The notes under the pieces are model-generated. The model ran no database searches, had not been told where the DNA came from, and worked only from the letters and a program-made list of their open reading frames with translations. A DNA stretch of 64,000 nucleotides from Fulvia fulva (lineage: Eukaryota > Ascomycota > Dothideomycetes > Mycosphaerellales > Mycosphaerellaceae), in assembly GCF_020509005.1 (NCBI RefSeq), contig NC_063021.1, positions 1,116,001 to 1,180,000 of the forward strand, in the 5' to 3' direction. Position numbers and translations under genes: made by a program. This document shows, piece by piece, positions 31,763 through 41,020 of this stretch (positions within the stretch are counted from its first letter, which is position 1; each line of letters starts with the position of its first letter).

Positions 31763-33841
31763 ATGGCGCATAACATCAGTAAAGAAGAATACGAGGCGCG
31801 GTGCCACGAAATCGCTAGTCTCGAGACTGTCCTTGCGCGTATGAGGAGCTCTCTCGACGATGTGACGGTAACTCGCAATTCGAGTGGTGGTGGAGGCTTT
31901 GGCGGTCCTAATCATCGGGCCCAGTCGAGATTTAGTGGTGGTGCTTTGTTTGGGAACGAGACCCGAATGCACCAGGCTTCTGGAAGTGGTGGGCTCTTTG
32001 GGAACTCGAATCAGGCGTACCAGGCTTCTGGTGGCTTTGGCTTCGGCAACTCCAAGTCTTATGAGCCTCCTAGTGGTGGTTTTGGCAGCGGCCGCTATGA
32101 GCCTTACCAGGCTTCTAGTGGCTTCGGCAACTCCAACTCTCACCAGCCTCCTAGTGGTGGCTTTGGTAGCGCCCCTCGGTCTTACCAGGCTTCTGTTGGT
32201 AATGACTTTGGCGAATCCAAGTCTTATCAGCCTCCTAGTGGTGGCTTCGGCAGCGCCCCTCGGTCTTACCAGGCTGCTAGAGGTGGTGGTCTCTTCGGAA
32301 ACTCGAACCAATCTCAGCAGGCTCCTAGTGGCCTTTTTGGGAACAGCTCCGCGCAAAGCGGCAGTGGTCTCTTTGGCAATGACAACAACAGCGGTCACGG
32401 GTTCGGAGGAGAAGGGCTGTTCGGTCAAGCTCGTTCCAGTGCCGGCCGCTTGTTCGGAAACTCGAATGGGTCTCCTCGTCCAGCCAGTAGTGCCGGTCAC
32501 CTATTCGGGAATGGCAGCAAGGCTACTGCTACTGGCGGAGACTTTGGTGGCGGGCTGTTTGGGAACTCGAACCAAGCCCATCAGGAATCTGGCGATGAAC
32601 GTCTGTTCGGTGGTCCCTTCCGGCCGTCTCATGGCCATGCTACGGGAGGCCTCTATGGTAATTCCAACTCCGGGCGCACCTTCGGCTCTGGCAATGGAGC
32701 TGGGGGCGGAGGTTTGTTTGGCGAAGCATCTCGTCACAGTCAGGGGACTAGGGGTGATCCTTTGTTCGGTTTTAGGCCTACTACGAGTACTGGAACTAGT
32801 CTGTTCGGGAACAACAGCCATTCCTACCCAAGCTCACCGCCTAGTAGCTCCAGAGAACGTGGCGAGCCTGATGTCGATGAGTACCACGCTCTATTGAAAA
32901 GGTACGGTCTGAACGAATCAGACGTTGGAACTTTCAGGGAAAACTACCCTGCTGGGGAGATCCATCACGCTGAGCTCAGGAAGAAACTTTGGTTGAGCCA
33001 TCTGACCTCGGAAGAGGTGGATCGTTGGAATTCCTTCGCACATGGACAATGGTCCGCCGACGATGCCAGAAAGTACGATGAGTTCGGCCGTGAGAGGCCT
33101 AGAACCATGGAGGACTTTCGTAAGCGCCTCTCCCGTGAGCAAGAAGTCTTTGAACGATATGACAGGGAAGCATTAAAGTCGTGGTCCATCAAGAGTTTGT
33201 TTGGCAACAGGCCTGATGGGCTTACATTTTATTATGGCGGACAGGAGAGTGGAGCCAGAAGCAAGAACAATGGGTACCCCCTCTCTCCACCCTTTGGCAG
33301 TAAGGGAACAGGGAGTGGATCATCTGGCGCTGATGTTAAGAGAGAGAAGAAGTTTCAGGGATTAGAGGCCTCCATGTGGGCAACCGATGAACCACTGCCA
33401 CGTTCCAGACCCGAAGGCGGAGCCCCTCGCCCAGACTCATACTGGGATCAGGACGATAGTGATCGCCCGGAAGGCTCTTTCGGTCGCAACCAACGCGATC
33501 GCTCGTCTGGCAGATCACGCGCTGAGCGCTCGCAGCGCAGCGAGGACAAGCGACCTATCAACTTTGCCCAGTATGAGTCCGACACGGACACGGACGACAC
33601 AGCGTACCGAACCAAGAAGACCGCACAACCAGAGCGGCAAGAGAAGCAGAATGACCAAGCGAAGGAGCGTCAGGAGAATGCTAGAGAGGAGCCACAGGCG
33701 AAGGAGGAGCAGAATGTTCTTTCGTTGGAGGATCGTGTCAAACGTGTGGCGAACACGAAGTTTGGGAGTATTCATGGGGAAAACACTGGGGGTAAAGATA
33801 ACGGCGAGGGCAAGGGGCACGGAAAACTGGAAGAGAATTAA
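31763..33841 (+). CDS. FG/GLFG-repeat protein of unknown function
   Basis: An uninterrupted exon of 692 aa starting at ATG in CAGCCATGG. A short N-terminal coiled coil (ISKEEYEARCHEIASLETVL) is followed by about 330 residues of Gly/Ser/Phe/Asn-rich sequence. This holds many LFGN, GLFG and GFG units and internal tandem copies of about 30 residues (PPSGGFGSAPRSYQA appears twice). From about residue 380 there is a charged, probably folded region (DVDEYHALLKRYGLNESDV, EEVDRWNSFAHGQWSADDAR). A basic/acidic low-complexity tail follows. GLFG repeats are typical of nuclear pore proteins, which bind karyopherins. However, no Nup98 autoproteolytic domain, Nup57/Nup49 coiled coils or other known Nup domain is seen. 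A nucleoporin-like or phase-separating role is inference. Confidence 0.8.
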   Translation: MAHNISKEEYEARCHEIASLETVLARMRSSLDDVTVTRNSSGGGGFGGPNHRAQSRFSGGALFGNETRMHQASGSGGLFGNSNQAYQASGGFGFGNSKSYEPPSGGFGSGRYEPYQASSGFGNSNSHQPPSGGFGSAPRSYQASVGNDFGESKSYQPPSGGFGSAPRSYQAARGGGLFGNSNQSQQAPSGLFGNSSAQSGSGLFGNDNNSGHGFGGEGLFGQARSSAGRLFGNSNGSPRPASSAGHLFGNGSKATATGGDFGGGLFGNSNQAHQESGDERLFGGPFRPSHGHATGGLYGNSNSGRTFGSGNGAGGGGLFGEASRHSQGTRGDPLFGFRPTTSTGTSLFGNNSHSYPSSPPSSSRERGEPDVDEYHALLKRYGLNESDVGTFRENYPAGEIHHAELRKKLWLSHLTSEEVDRWNSFAHGQWSADDARKYDEFGRERPRTMEDFRKRLSREQEVFERYDREALKSWSIKSLFGNRPDGLTFYYGGQESGARSKNNGYPLSPPFGSKGTGSGSSGADVKREKKFQGLEASMWATDEPLPRSRPEGGAPRPDSYWDQDDSDRPEGSFGRNQRDRSSGRSRAERSQRSEDKRPINFAQYESDTDTDDTAYRTKKTAQPERQEKQNDQAKERQENAREEPQAKEEQNVLSLEDRVKRVANTKFGSIHGENTGGKDNGEGKGHGKLEEN

Positions 33842-34210
33842 CGATGGACATGACTCCGTAGTGCTGACAACAATAGAATGTACATCTGAGCAGACTTGCA
33901 TCCGATTGCTTGGAGCCCATTCTTGCCAAGCATGACAATGGGTCGGTATCCAGCACGTGGTGTCTTAGACATAATTTCTTAGCATTCCTCCATTGCGGCT
34001 CAGTTGGTTGGAGGGTACCGCATCGTTCGAGACCGTGGAGGCCTCCTTACATGTTGTTCAGACATGTAGCATGATGTCGGGACAGTTTCCACCAGTCTAT
34101 CCCGCGATATGGAGGTCAGTATCCGTCCTCGCCGTCGTGTACAAGAAGCGCAGGCTACCTAGCAGGTCGACTCTCTGTCATTTTACCGAAGCACACGTCC
34201 TGCATCAATC
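33842..34210. other. Intergenic spacer
   Basis: 369 bp between two rightward genes. It presumably holds the promoter of the CBM1 gene. No gene, repeat or RNA element recognised. Confidence 0.45.
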
Positions 34211-36023
34211 ATGAGTTCCAGGACCCTACTGTCTCTCCTGGCTTTCACAACAACCACTCTCGCTCAACGCAAAGGCCGTCAAGAGCCACAGCAAGTGCGA
34301 CGAACAACAACCACTACTACGACTACTTCTTCCGCAGCAGCTGCTGCGACTCTGTACGGCCAATGTGGTGGACGGAATTGGACTGGAGCTTCCAGATGTG
34401 CGGCTGGGTCCCGATGCCGGTACCAGAACGACCTCTACTATCAATGTGTCTACGATGATGGCAGTCCTTTGGATGTCCAGGCTCTCTATGGACAGTGCGG
34501 TGGTGAGTGATTGAACATGTATTGTCCTGAGTATAGCTGACATACTTATGTTTGTAGGCATCGGATGGAATGGTCAGACGAGGTGTGGCGACGCGGCCTA
34601 CTGTCAAAAGCAAGATGATTACTATTCGCTGTGTGTTCCCATTGTGACGACGACCACGACCAGCACCTCGACGTCTAGTCCTTCGACATCAAGTTCCTCA
34701 TTCGCGAGTCCATCCTCCAGCTCTTCGACAGAGACCACGAGTTCGGGAACAGGCTCGTCATCCTCGAGCTCTTCGTCGTCTCTCTCAACGGAAACCACTT
34801 CTTTATCGTCAAGTGTGGTTTCCAGCTCCTCAACAGCTACCACGAGTCTGGCATCAAGCTCATCATCCTCAGGCTCTTCGTCGTTGCTCTCGACAGAGGC
34901 TACTAGTGATTTGACCAGTTCAGCTTCTAGCATCCCAGCAGATACTGCGACTTCACCAACGAGCTCTTCGTCGGCCCTCCCGACGGATGCTACTGGCTCC
35001 TCATCTCTCGAGACGAGTTCATCCACTCTGTCAACAGATATCACCAGTTCAGCGGCAAGCTCGTCGTCCGCAAGCTCTCCAGAGTCGCTCTCAACAGAAA
35101 CCAGTACGTCGACGACTTTACCCACTTTCTCAACGGATACCAGCATGTCAGCATCCTCTTCGACCGCTTCATCAAGTCTGTCCACAGATCCGAGCAGCTT
35201 GTCGTCTCTCACGACAATCACATCCCCAATATCGACAGATATCTCCACCTCGTCCACCTTAATCTCCGCTTCATCATCGAGCGACTCGACTCTCTCGCCA
35301 ATCGCCACGCCAACCCCGCTGCCACCCATTCTCACCTGCCCGCCAGCCAACGGCACAATCTACACAGACACCATCGGCACGCAATTCGGCATCTACTGTT
35401 CCTCTGACCTCTACGACCCTGAGCCACAGCTCAGAACCATCCAGCCAGATTTCCAGGCTTGCATCGATGACTGCAATGCTCGCTTCGATGGCGAATGTCC
35501 CGGTGTATCCTGGACTGCATCAGGCCGGAACGCAGGGGCCTGCTACCTCAAACCCAACACCGCCATCCTTCGCGCCGCTGACGAGAGTGTTTGGTCCGCA
35601 GTCAGCCTTCCTGGTCCCGAGGGTTTGACGTGTCCAGAGGCGAACGGAACGCTCTATACGGATTCTGTGTATACCGATGCATTGGTGGATCAGTACCTCA
35701 TTACTTGCGGATCTGAGCTTGTGGAGGAAATGAATGGGACGGTCACGGAGCAGCCAAGTCTACAGGCGTGTATCAATGATTGCCATGAGGATCCTGACTG
35801 TGATGGAGTGACGTGGAGACCTGGTGGCGAGGAAGTGCGAGGTTGCTTCCATAAGTCGGTCAATGCAGTTGCGCAGGTTGCGGCTGTGAACTATTGGTCG
35901 GCGCAGAAGGTCTACGATGATGGAGCGGCCGATGATGGCGAGGTTGTTTCGCCTACGGCTCCAGAAGTGCCGATCGAGGATCCTGGCAATGGTGATGAAG
36001 ACAATGCTGCCTTGTCGGCTTAG
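34211..36023 (+). CDS. Secreted protein with two CBM1 domains, Ser/Thr linker and PAN-like repeats
   Basis: Exons 34211-34502 and 34558-36023 with a 55-nt GTGAGT...TGTAG intron inside the second CBM1; 585 aa. The signal peptide is about 1-18. A Thr-rich spacer leads to CBM1-1 (about 49-80, [12 protein letters not shown] to YYQCV) and CBM1-2 (about 93-127, LYGQCGGIGWNG to YYSLCV). Both have the paired Cys and aromatic residues of fungal cellulose-binding modules. A ~225-residue Ser/Thr-rich linker made of STETTS-like units, expected to be O-glycosylated, follows. Two related Cys-rich repeats (about 357-440 and 445-540) begin [13 protein letters not shown] and [13 protein letters not shown]. 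Each contains QACIxDC and GVxW elements, resembling PAN/Apple domains. No catalytic domain is present, so an adhesin or polysaccharide-binding wall protein is likely. The acidic C-terminus shows no clear GPI signal. Confidence 0.85.
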
Positions 36024-36989
36024 CAGGAAGGATGATGGTAGCCTGGACTTCGAGAGTATACCGTAGCAAATCGAGCATTAGTAGCTAGCATTAGCGGTAG
36101 GTAATAATGACTGGAAGCGAATCTCTTCACTAGCTCCACACTTGCGACGCATATCGCTGATCCTTGCGCATGCGTTCTAGTGAGCATAAGTTCTCGCCGT
36201 CTGCGAAAAACAAGACGTTGGTACCGCTCTGACTCGAACAGAGGTCTTCCGCTCGCAATGGAGGGGCCCCTCATGGAGAACTCTCGCACCAAGGCGCTAT
36301 AAACAGTCACCCTCGACATACAACCTGCATCTCGTCGAGCAACCTCACATACGGCGGACGTGCTAGCCACTGCACTACAGCGCCATTTGATGCGGACCTC
36401 GTAGGTTGTTGACGCATATGTAAGTCCAAGTGGTGGCTATAGGAAAAGTCGTTATTAGAGTCTTGTCTGCTTGCCTGTTTTGGGTCTTTGCATTAGTGTG
36501 CTCGGGGCAGGCTGCAGATATCAGGGCATGGAGCTCGGAAATGCATCGTTAGATCTCATCGGCGACTACCCATATGCTACTTAGACACCTCGAGTGTGCT
36601 TCACTTGCGCAGTACGAGGTATCGTGTTCATGAGATGGAGGCCTAGCGCATGACTTGGTAGTGCTGCAGCTCGAAGATGTCGATCGATGCAAAGAGGCAG
36701 ACCTCGGTCTGTGATGCGGGCGTATCTGCCTATAGCCGCGTCCAGGTACGGACGCTGGGAGTGCAAACCACAGTCACATGCAAGTAATGATGTAGAAGTG
36801 AAGGATGGGAAGGTGCGATGTCGTCAAAAGACTCCATAACCCCTGTCGATGGACCCTGTCGTTCCTGCCGCCGAATCCCGCGGGCGCTGATACCGCGTGG
36901 CAGCTGCCTGCGAACACCTCTCAGCAATCACCAAGCAACCTACAAGTTATGACCCATCTGTCGATGGTCACAACATGTCAACGTTCAAC
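36024..36989. other. Intergenic region containing an interrupted tRNA-like locus
   Basis: 966 bp between the CBM1 gene and the KDEL-receptor gene. No protein gene is supportable. The only structured element is the tRNA-like locus at 36219-36384 (minus), reported separately. Confidence 0.5.
36219..36384 (-). tRNA. tRNA-like locus interrupted in the anticodon loop, possibly tRNA pseudogene
   Basis: On the minus strand, GGCGCTG (possible acceptor strand) is followed by an A-box-like TAGTGCAGTGG that forms a D arm (GTGC/GCAC). A 5' anticodon stem TCCGC comes next. After roughly 100 nt the 3' half appears: GCGGA, a perfect partner of TCCGC, then AGAC, a T arm CTCTG-TTCGAGT-CAGAG containing a B box, and CGGTACC-A. 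Five T residues (36206-36210) follow as a possible Pol III terminator. Acceptor pairing has one mismatch and two G-U pairs. The base expected to be U33 on the 5' side is G, and the insertion is long, so the anticodon cannot be assigned. A tRNA with a long intron, a decayed tRNA or a tRNA-derived element are all possible. Confidence 0.4.
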
Positions 36990-38178
36990 ATGAACATATT
37001 TCGCATAATTGTTCGAAGACCCGGGTGTAGAAGCCTTGATGAGACGCTTACGCTGACCTACCTCTAGGGCGACATATCGCACACGGCCTCCAAGTGCATC
37101 CTCATATGGGCCATCCACAACAACAAGTCCGCCGAGGGCGTCTCCCTCTTGACTCAGCTCCTCTACATCTTGGTCTTCGGAACGCGATATCTCGATCTCT
37201 TTTGGGTGCCGCCATGGTGGAGCTGGTGGAATTTCGTACTCAAGATTCTGTACATCTCGAGCAGCGCGTATATCGTGTTCCTGATGATGAGGGTGTATGC
37301 GAGGACGAGGGAAAAGGAGTATGCATGGAAGCTGGCTATGTACAGTCTGGGCGGAAGTTTGGTCGCGAGTCCGGTGGTGTGCTTCCTGTTTGAGGGCTGG
37401 GGCCAGTTCAAGTTCATTGAGGTAAGAGCAAAGTTGACAGTGTGATCGTTGAGATATCGCAAGGCTGACAGTGACGTTGTAGATCCTCTGGACGTTCAGC
37501 ATCATTCTCGAGTCCATATGTGTCCTTCCGCAGCTACTGCTACTGCGCCAGACTTCGGTCCCGACCGTCATCGATTCGTTCTATCTGGTCACGCTCGGCA
37601 GCTATCGCGCGTTCTATCTGCTGAACTGGATCGTCCGACTGGCGAGCAGCGAGCACTACTTCGACGCAACGAGCGTTGTCTTTGGTCTTATTCAGACGGC
37701 ACTTTACGTCGACTTCGCATACGTGTACTGGTCAAGACAGCGAGTCAAGCTACGAGGAGGCGGAGTTGTGGACAGCGACGATCTCAGTAAGAGCTTTGTC
37801 GTCAAGCGTTTCATCGGGAGACGAGGAAACGCCAGCAATAGCGAGGACGAAGATGACATTGTTGATGAAGACGCGGCATTGGCTGGGCAGGAAAATGGCA
37901 CGATCCGACCATCCGCGAATCGCACTGGCAGTGGTCGCTGGGGCGCACGAGGCATCAGCGTATCTGCGGACGATACTTTACAAGAGCATCTGGACAGCTC
38001 TAGCCGCGATGCTACAATGGTCGACCCATCTCAATTCGAGGACGACTTCGACGACGATGCAAATGCTCCGCCGCCGCCTGCGAAGGACAATGCGAAGAAG
38101 GCAGAGGAGTCTGGCACAGACGCAGACGACAACGTTGGAAGCAGTGCTGGGGAGTGGCAGGAGAATACTTCGAAGTAG
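36990..38178 (+). CDS. erd2: ER lumen protein-retaining receptor (KDEL receptor, ERD2)
   Basis: Three exons, 36990-37010, 37068-37421 and 37483-38178, give 356 aa. The first exon encodes only MNIFRII. Splicing at an unusual donor (GTTCGA) to CTCTAG yields MNIFRIIGDISHTASKCIL, the expected ERD2 start. The seven-helix receptor domain covers about 1-212, with SAEGVSLLTQLLYILVFGTR, LDLFW and, after the second intron, ILWTFSIILESICVLPQLLL and FYLVTLGSYRAFYLLNWIVR. It retrieves HDEL/KDEL proteins from Golgi to ER via COPI. A hydrophilic acidic tail of about 140 residues follows, much longer than in yeast or animal receptors. I believe such extensions occur in other Pezizomycotina but cannot check. 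Confidence 0.93.
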
Positions 38179-38675
38179 GGAAGTGTGTCTTTCACTTGAG
38201 CGTTAACGATACCCTCTAGCCTTGCTGAGGCCTTCGCCCGGTAGGCACTTCTGGCCTTGTCTTCTTAATAAGGTGTATGTACCAAAACACCGACACGAGA
38301 AATGAATACGATATCACTATTTCGCTGGGGAGCTCTCAGACGATGATTCCAGTTCTGTTTATGGCCAGGCGGAGATGGCACGCTGAGATTGACACTGCTC
38401 CGCAGCATTCCCTTCGCCAGCAGGCTCAACGATCACCCTACGCGGTCATCAACCCATACCGACCCACTTGCAGCACCGAAGTTCGGCGCGCTTTGAGCCG
38501 CAACCCACGTCGACCACGTTGCGGGGTCTGGAGAAGCTCTACGACGTGACGCTTAGCCAGTCATCCCATTTCTGTTGGCTGTCGTTTGTTCTCTCACTTA
38601 TACTGGCATTGACAACTCGCACTGACATCACTTTCGTTCACAGACGGCGTACTGTAGTCATAGCAGATCATCACA
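38179..38675. other. Intergenic spacer, promoter of dihydroxy-acid dehydratase gene
   Basis: 497 bp between two rightward genes. Small open frames without motifs. A pyrimidine-rich stretch precedes the downstream ATG (TCACAATGG). I see no clear binding site of a pathway regulator such as Leu3. Confidence 0.45.
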
Positions 38676-40484
38676 ATGGAGAAAGTCAACCTCAAGAAGC
38701 AATTCCAGCCACGGCCGCCGCAAGAAGAGTCCCGCTACCTGAACTTCAAGCACTCACAACCCGGCTCTGGACTGAACAAGTACTCGTCGACCCTCACACG
38801 CGAACATGACTTCCCAGCTGCCCAAGCAATGCTCTACGCTGCCGGCGTACCGAACGAGAACGCCCTCAAGAACTACCCACAAGTCGGCGTTGCAAGCGTG
38901 TGGTGGGAAGGCAACCCATGCAATACACATCTTCTCGACATTGGCAAAGAAGTGAAGCGATGTATAGAAACTCAAGAGATGCTGGCATGGCAATATAACA
39001 CTGTCGGTATAAGTGATGGCATCACGATGGGAAGTGAGGGCATGCGATTCTCGTTACAGACAAGAGAGATCATTGCGGACAGCTTGGAGACTGTGACTTG
39101 TGCGCAGGCTCACGATGCGTGTATTGCGATCCCTGGGTGCGACAAGAACATGCCCGGTGTCGTGATGGGCATGGCTAGACATAACAGGCCTTCGATCATG
39201 ATCTATGGTGGATCGATCAACCCTGGATTCTCGCCACTCCTTCAAAAGCCCATAAACATTGCTACAGTCCTAGAAGCACATGGAGCCTACATCTACGATA
39301 CGCTTAAGAACCCGCACGATCCAAGCTCGACGAAGGATGAAATTCTAACAGATCTCGAAAAGCATTCGTGCCCCACGCAAGGAGCCTGCGGCGGCATGTT
39401 CACAGCCAACACCATGGCCACCATGATAGAGACAATGGGTCTCTCTCTGCCCGGCTCCTCTTCGACTCCTGCCTCATCTCCCGAAAAGATGCGAGAATGC
39501 AAAAAGGCCGCCGAAGCGATCAAAATTTGCATGGAGAAGAATATCAGGCCTCGTGATTGCATGACCAAGAAGGCATTTGAGAACGCCATGGTCATGATGA
39601 TGGCTCTCGGCGGCTCTACGAACGGTGTCCTACATCTTCTCGCGATGGCAGGCACAGCAGAAGTAGAACTCACCCTCGACGACTTCCAGCGCATCTCAGA
39701 CAAGATCCCCTTCATCGCAGATATTGCACCAAGTGGGAAGTACCTCATGGTCGACCTCTACGAAATTGGCGGAATCCCATCAGTTCAGAAACTCCTCATC
39801 GCCGCAGGCCTTCTCGACGGATCCTGCATCACCATCACAGGCAAGACTCTCGCCGAAAACGTCGAATCCTGGCCTTCCCTCAAGCAGGGTCAAGACATGA
39901 TCCGCAGTCTCGACAACCCCATCAAACCGACCGGCCACCTTGAAATCCTCTACGGAAACCTCGCCCCCAACGGTGCCGTTGCGAAAATCACAGGTAAGGA
40001 AGGTATGAAATTCGTTGGCAAAGCCCGCGTCTTCGAGAAAGAACACGAACTCGACGACGCCCTTAACAAAGGTCTCATCCCCCGTACTGAAAACCTCGTC
40101 GTCGTCGTACGCTACGAAGGCCCCAAAGGCGGACCAGGCATGCCAGAACAGCTCAAAGCTTCCGCAGCCATTATGGGCGCGGGTCTCAAGAACATCTCAC
40201 TCATTACGGATGGGAGGTACTCTGGTGCTAGTCATGGTTTCATCGTGGGACATATTAGTCCTGAGGCGGCGGTGGGTGGGCCTATTGCTGTGGTGAGGGA
40301 TGGGGATGTTATTACGATTGATGCGGATAAAAATAGGATCGATTTCGATGTGAGTGAAGAGGAGTTGCAGAGGAGGCTGGACGAGTGGAAGCCGCCCAGG
40401 GCGCCGGTGACGAGGGGTGTGTTGGCGAAGTATGCGAGGTTGGTGGGTGATGCTAGTCAAGGGGCCATGACGGATTTGTGGTAG
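38676..40484 (+). CDS. ILV3: Dihydroxy-acid dehydratase
   Basis: An uninterrupted exon of 602 aa, the usual family size. Iron-sulfur ligands lie in EGNPCNTH, PGCDKNMPG and PTQGACGGMFTANTM. Other signatures are GISDGITMGSEGMRFSL, LGGSTNGVLHLLAMA and ITDGRYSGASHGFIVGHISPEA. The enzyme dehydrates 2,3-dihydroxy-isovalerate and 2,3-dihydroxy-3-methylvalerate in valine and isoleucine synthesis, normally in mitochondria. The N-terminus (MEKVNLKKQFQPRPPQEES) does not look like an Arg-rich amphipathic presequence. Filamentous ascomycetes often have several paralogues, so this may be a cytosolic or weakly targeted copy rather than the main mitochondrial one. No other branched-chain gene is adjacent. 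Confidence 0.94.
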   Translation: MEKVNLKKQFQPRPPQEESRYLNFKHSQPGSGLNKYSSTLTREHDFPAAQAMLYAAGVPNENALKNYPQVGVASVWWEGNPCNTHLLDIGKEVKRCIETQEMLAWQYNTVGISDGITMGSEGMRFSLQTREIIADSLETVTCAQAHDACIAIPGCDKNMPGVVMGMARHNRPSIMIYGGSINPGFSPLLQKPINIATVLEAHGAYIYDTLKNPHDPSSTKDEILTDLEKHSCPTQGACGGMFTANTMATMIETMGLSLPGSSSTPASSPEKMRECKKAAEAIKICMEKNIRPRDCMTKKAFENAMVMMMALGGSTNGVLHLLAMAGTAEVELTLDDFQRISDKIPFIADIAPSGKYLMVDLYEIGGIPSVQKLLIAAGLLDGSCITITGKTLAENVESWPSLKQGQDMIRSLDNPIKPTGHLEILYGNLAPNGAVAKITGKEGMKFVGKARVFEKEHELDDALNKGLIPRTENLVVVVRYEGPKGGPGMPEQLKASAAIMGAGLKNISLITDGRYSGASHGFIVGHISPEAAVGGPIAVVRDGDVITIDADKNRIDFDVSEEELQRRLDEWKPPRAPVTRGVLAKYARLVGDASQGAMTDLW

Positions 40485-40618
40485 ATAGGTCTTGTGCTCT
40501 GTGAAGTGGCTGGGCGCTGAGACATGTACAAATAGAGTCACTTCTATGCTGCTGTTGACGTTGACCCTCCTTCCTGCATCTTTGCCTGGCATAAGCACTT
40601 CCTTCACATCACATCACA

Positions 40619-41020
40619 TCACCTCCACTTCCCACTCCCAAACCCTTGTCCACGACCTCCATACCCATGCCCATACCACCACGGCCCACTCCGATACGAA
40701 TCATAAAAGAACGGCGCCAAATCACTCCTCCCTGCCAGATCCGCCAATCCATATCGTCGCGACGTATCCGGCAGTCTCGCCCGGATCGCAGCACGTTCCC
40801 TTTCGCGGTAGTGCCGACAATCTCGACACTCGTGCGGCCGCATCACGTCGCGATTGTGACGGCAGTTACCGCTGTAGTTGAAGGGCACGTAGCGGATGTC
40901 TGGATCGTAGAAGGTTCTGCGCTCGTTGATGCGTAGGAGCTGGTCGTAGATGCAGGAGCATTCGCGGCCTTGGACGTGGCGGGTGTGGCCGCAGGTGTAG
41001 TGGTAGGTTGTTAGGGGCAT
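40619..41020 (-). CDS. Hypothetical Cys/His-rich small protein, 133 aa
   Basis: A single exon. I do not recognise a named family. The N-terminal 80 residues hold spaced Cys/His residues (YHYTCGHTRHVQGRECSC, SGNCRHNRDV, ECRDCRHYRERER) that could bind zinc. The motif TxxxCGH-x(n)-CxC recurs in small fungal proteins of unknown function. The C-terminus is Gly/Tyr/Trp-rich (PWWYGHGYGGRGQGFGSG). No signal peptide or membrane segment. It is convergent with the dehydratase gene, with 134 bp between stops. The regular metal-ligand-like pattern argues that it is a real gene. Confidence 0.6.
   Translation of the reverse strand: MPLTTYHYTCGHTRHVQGRECSCIYDQLLRINERRTFYDPDIRYVPFNYSGNCRHNRDVMRPHECRDCRHYRERERAAIRARLPDTSRRYGLADLAGRSDLAPFFYDSYRSGPWWYGHGYGGRGQGFGSGKWR

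Noticed and set aside
31658..32897. Long alternative frames on both strands within the FG-repeat gene
   Set aside because: Low-complexity repeats keep several frames open; only the FG frame continues through the non-repetitive C-terminal half.
34622..35356. 244-codon minus-strand frame opposite the Ser/Thr linker
   Set aside because: Asp/Glu/Val-rich complement of a Ser/Thr repeat; not a gene.
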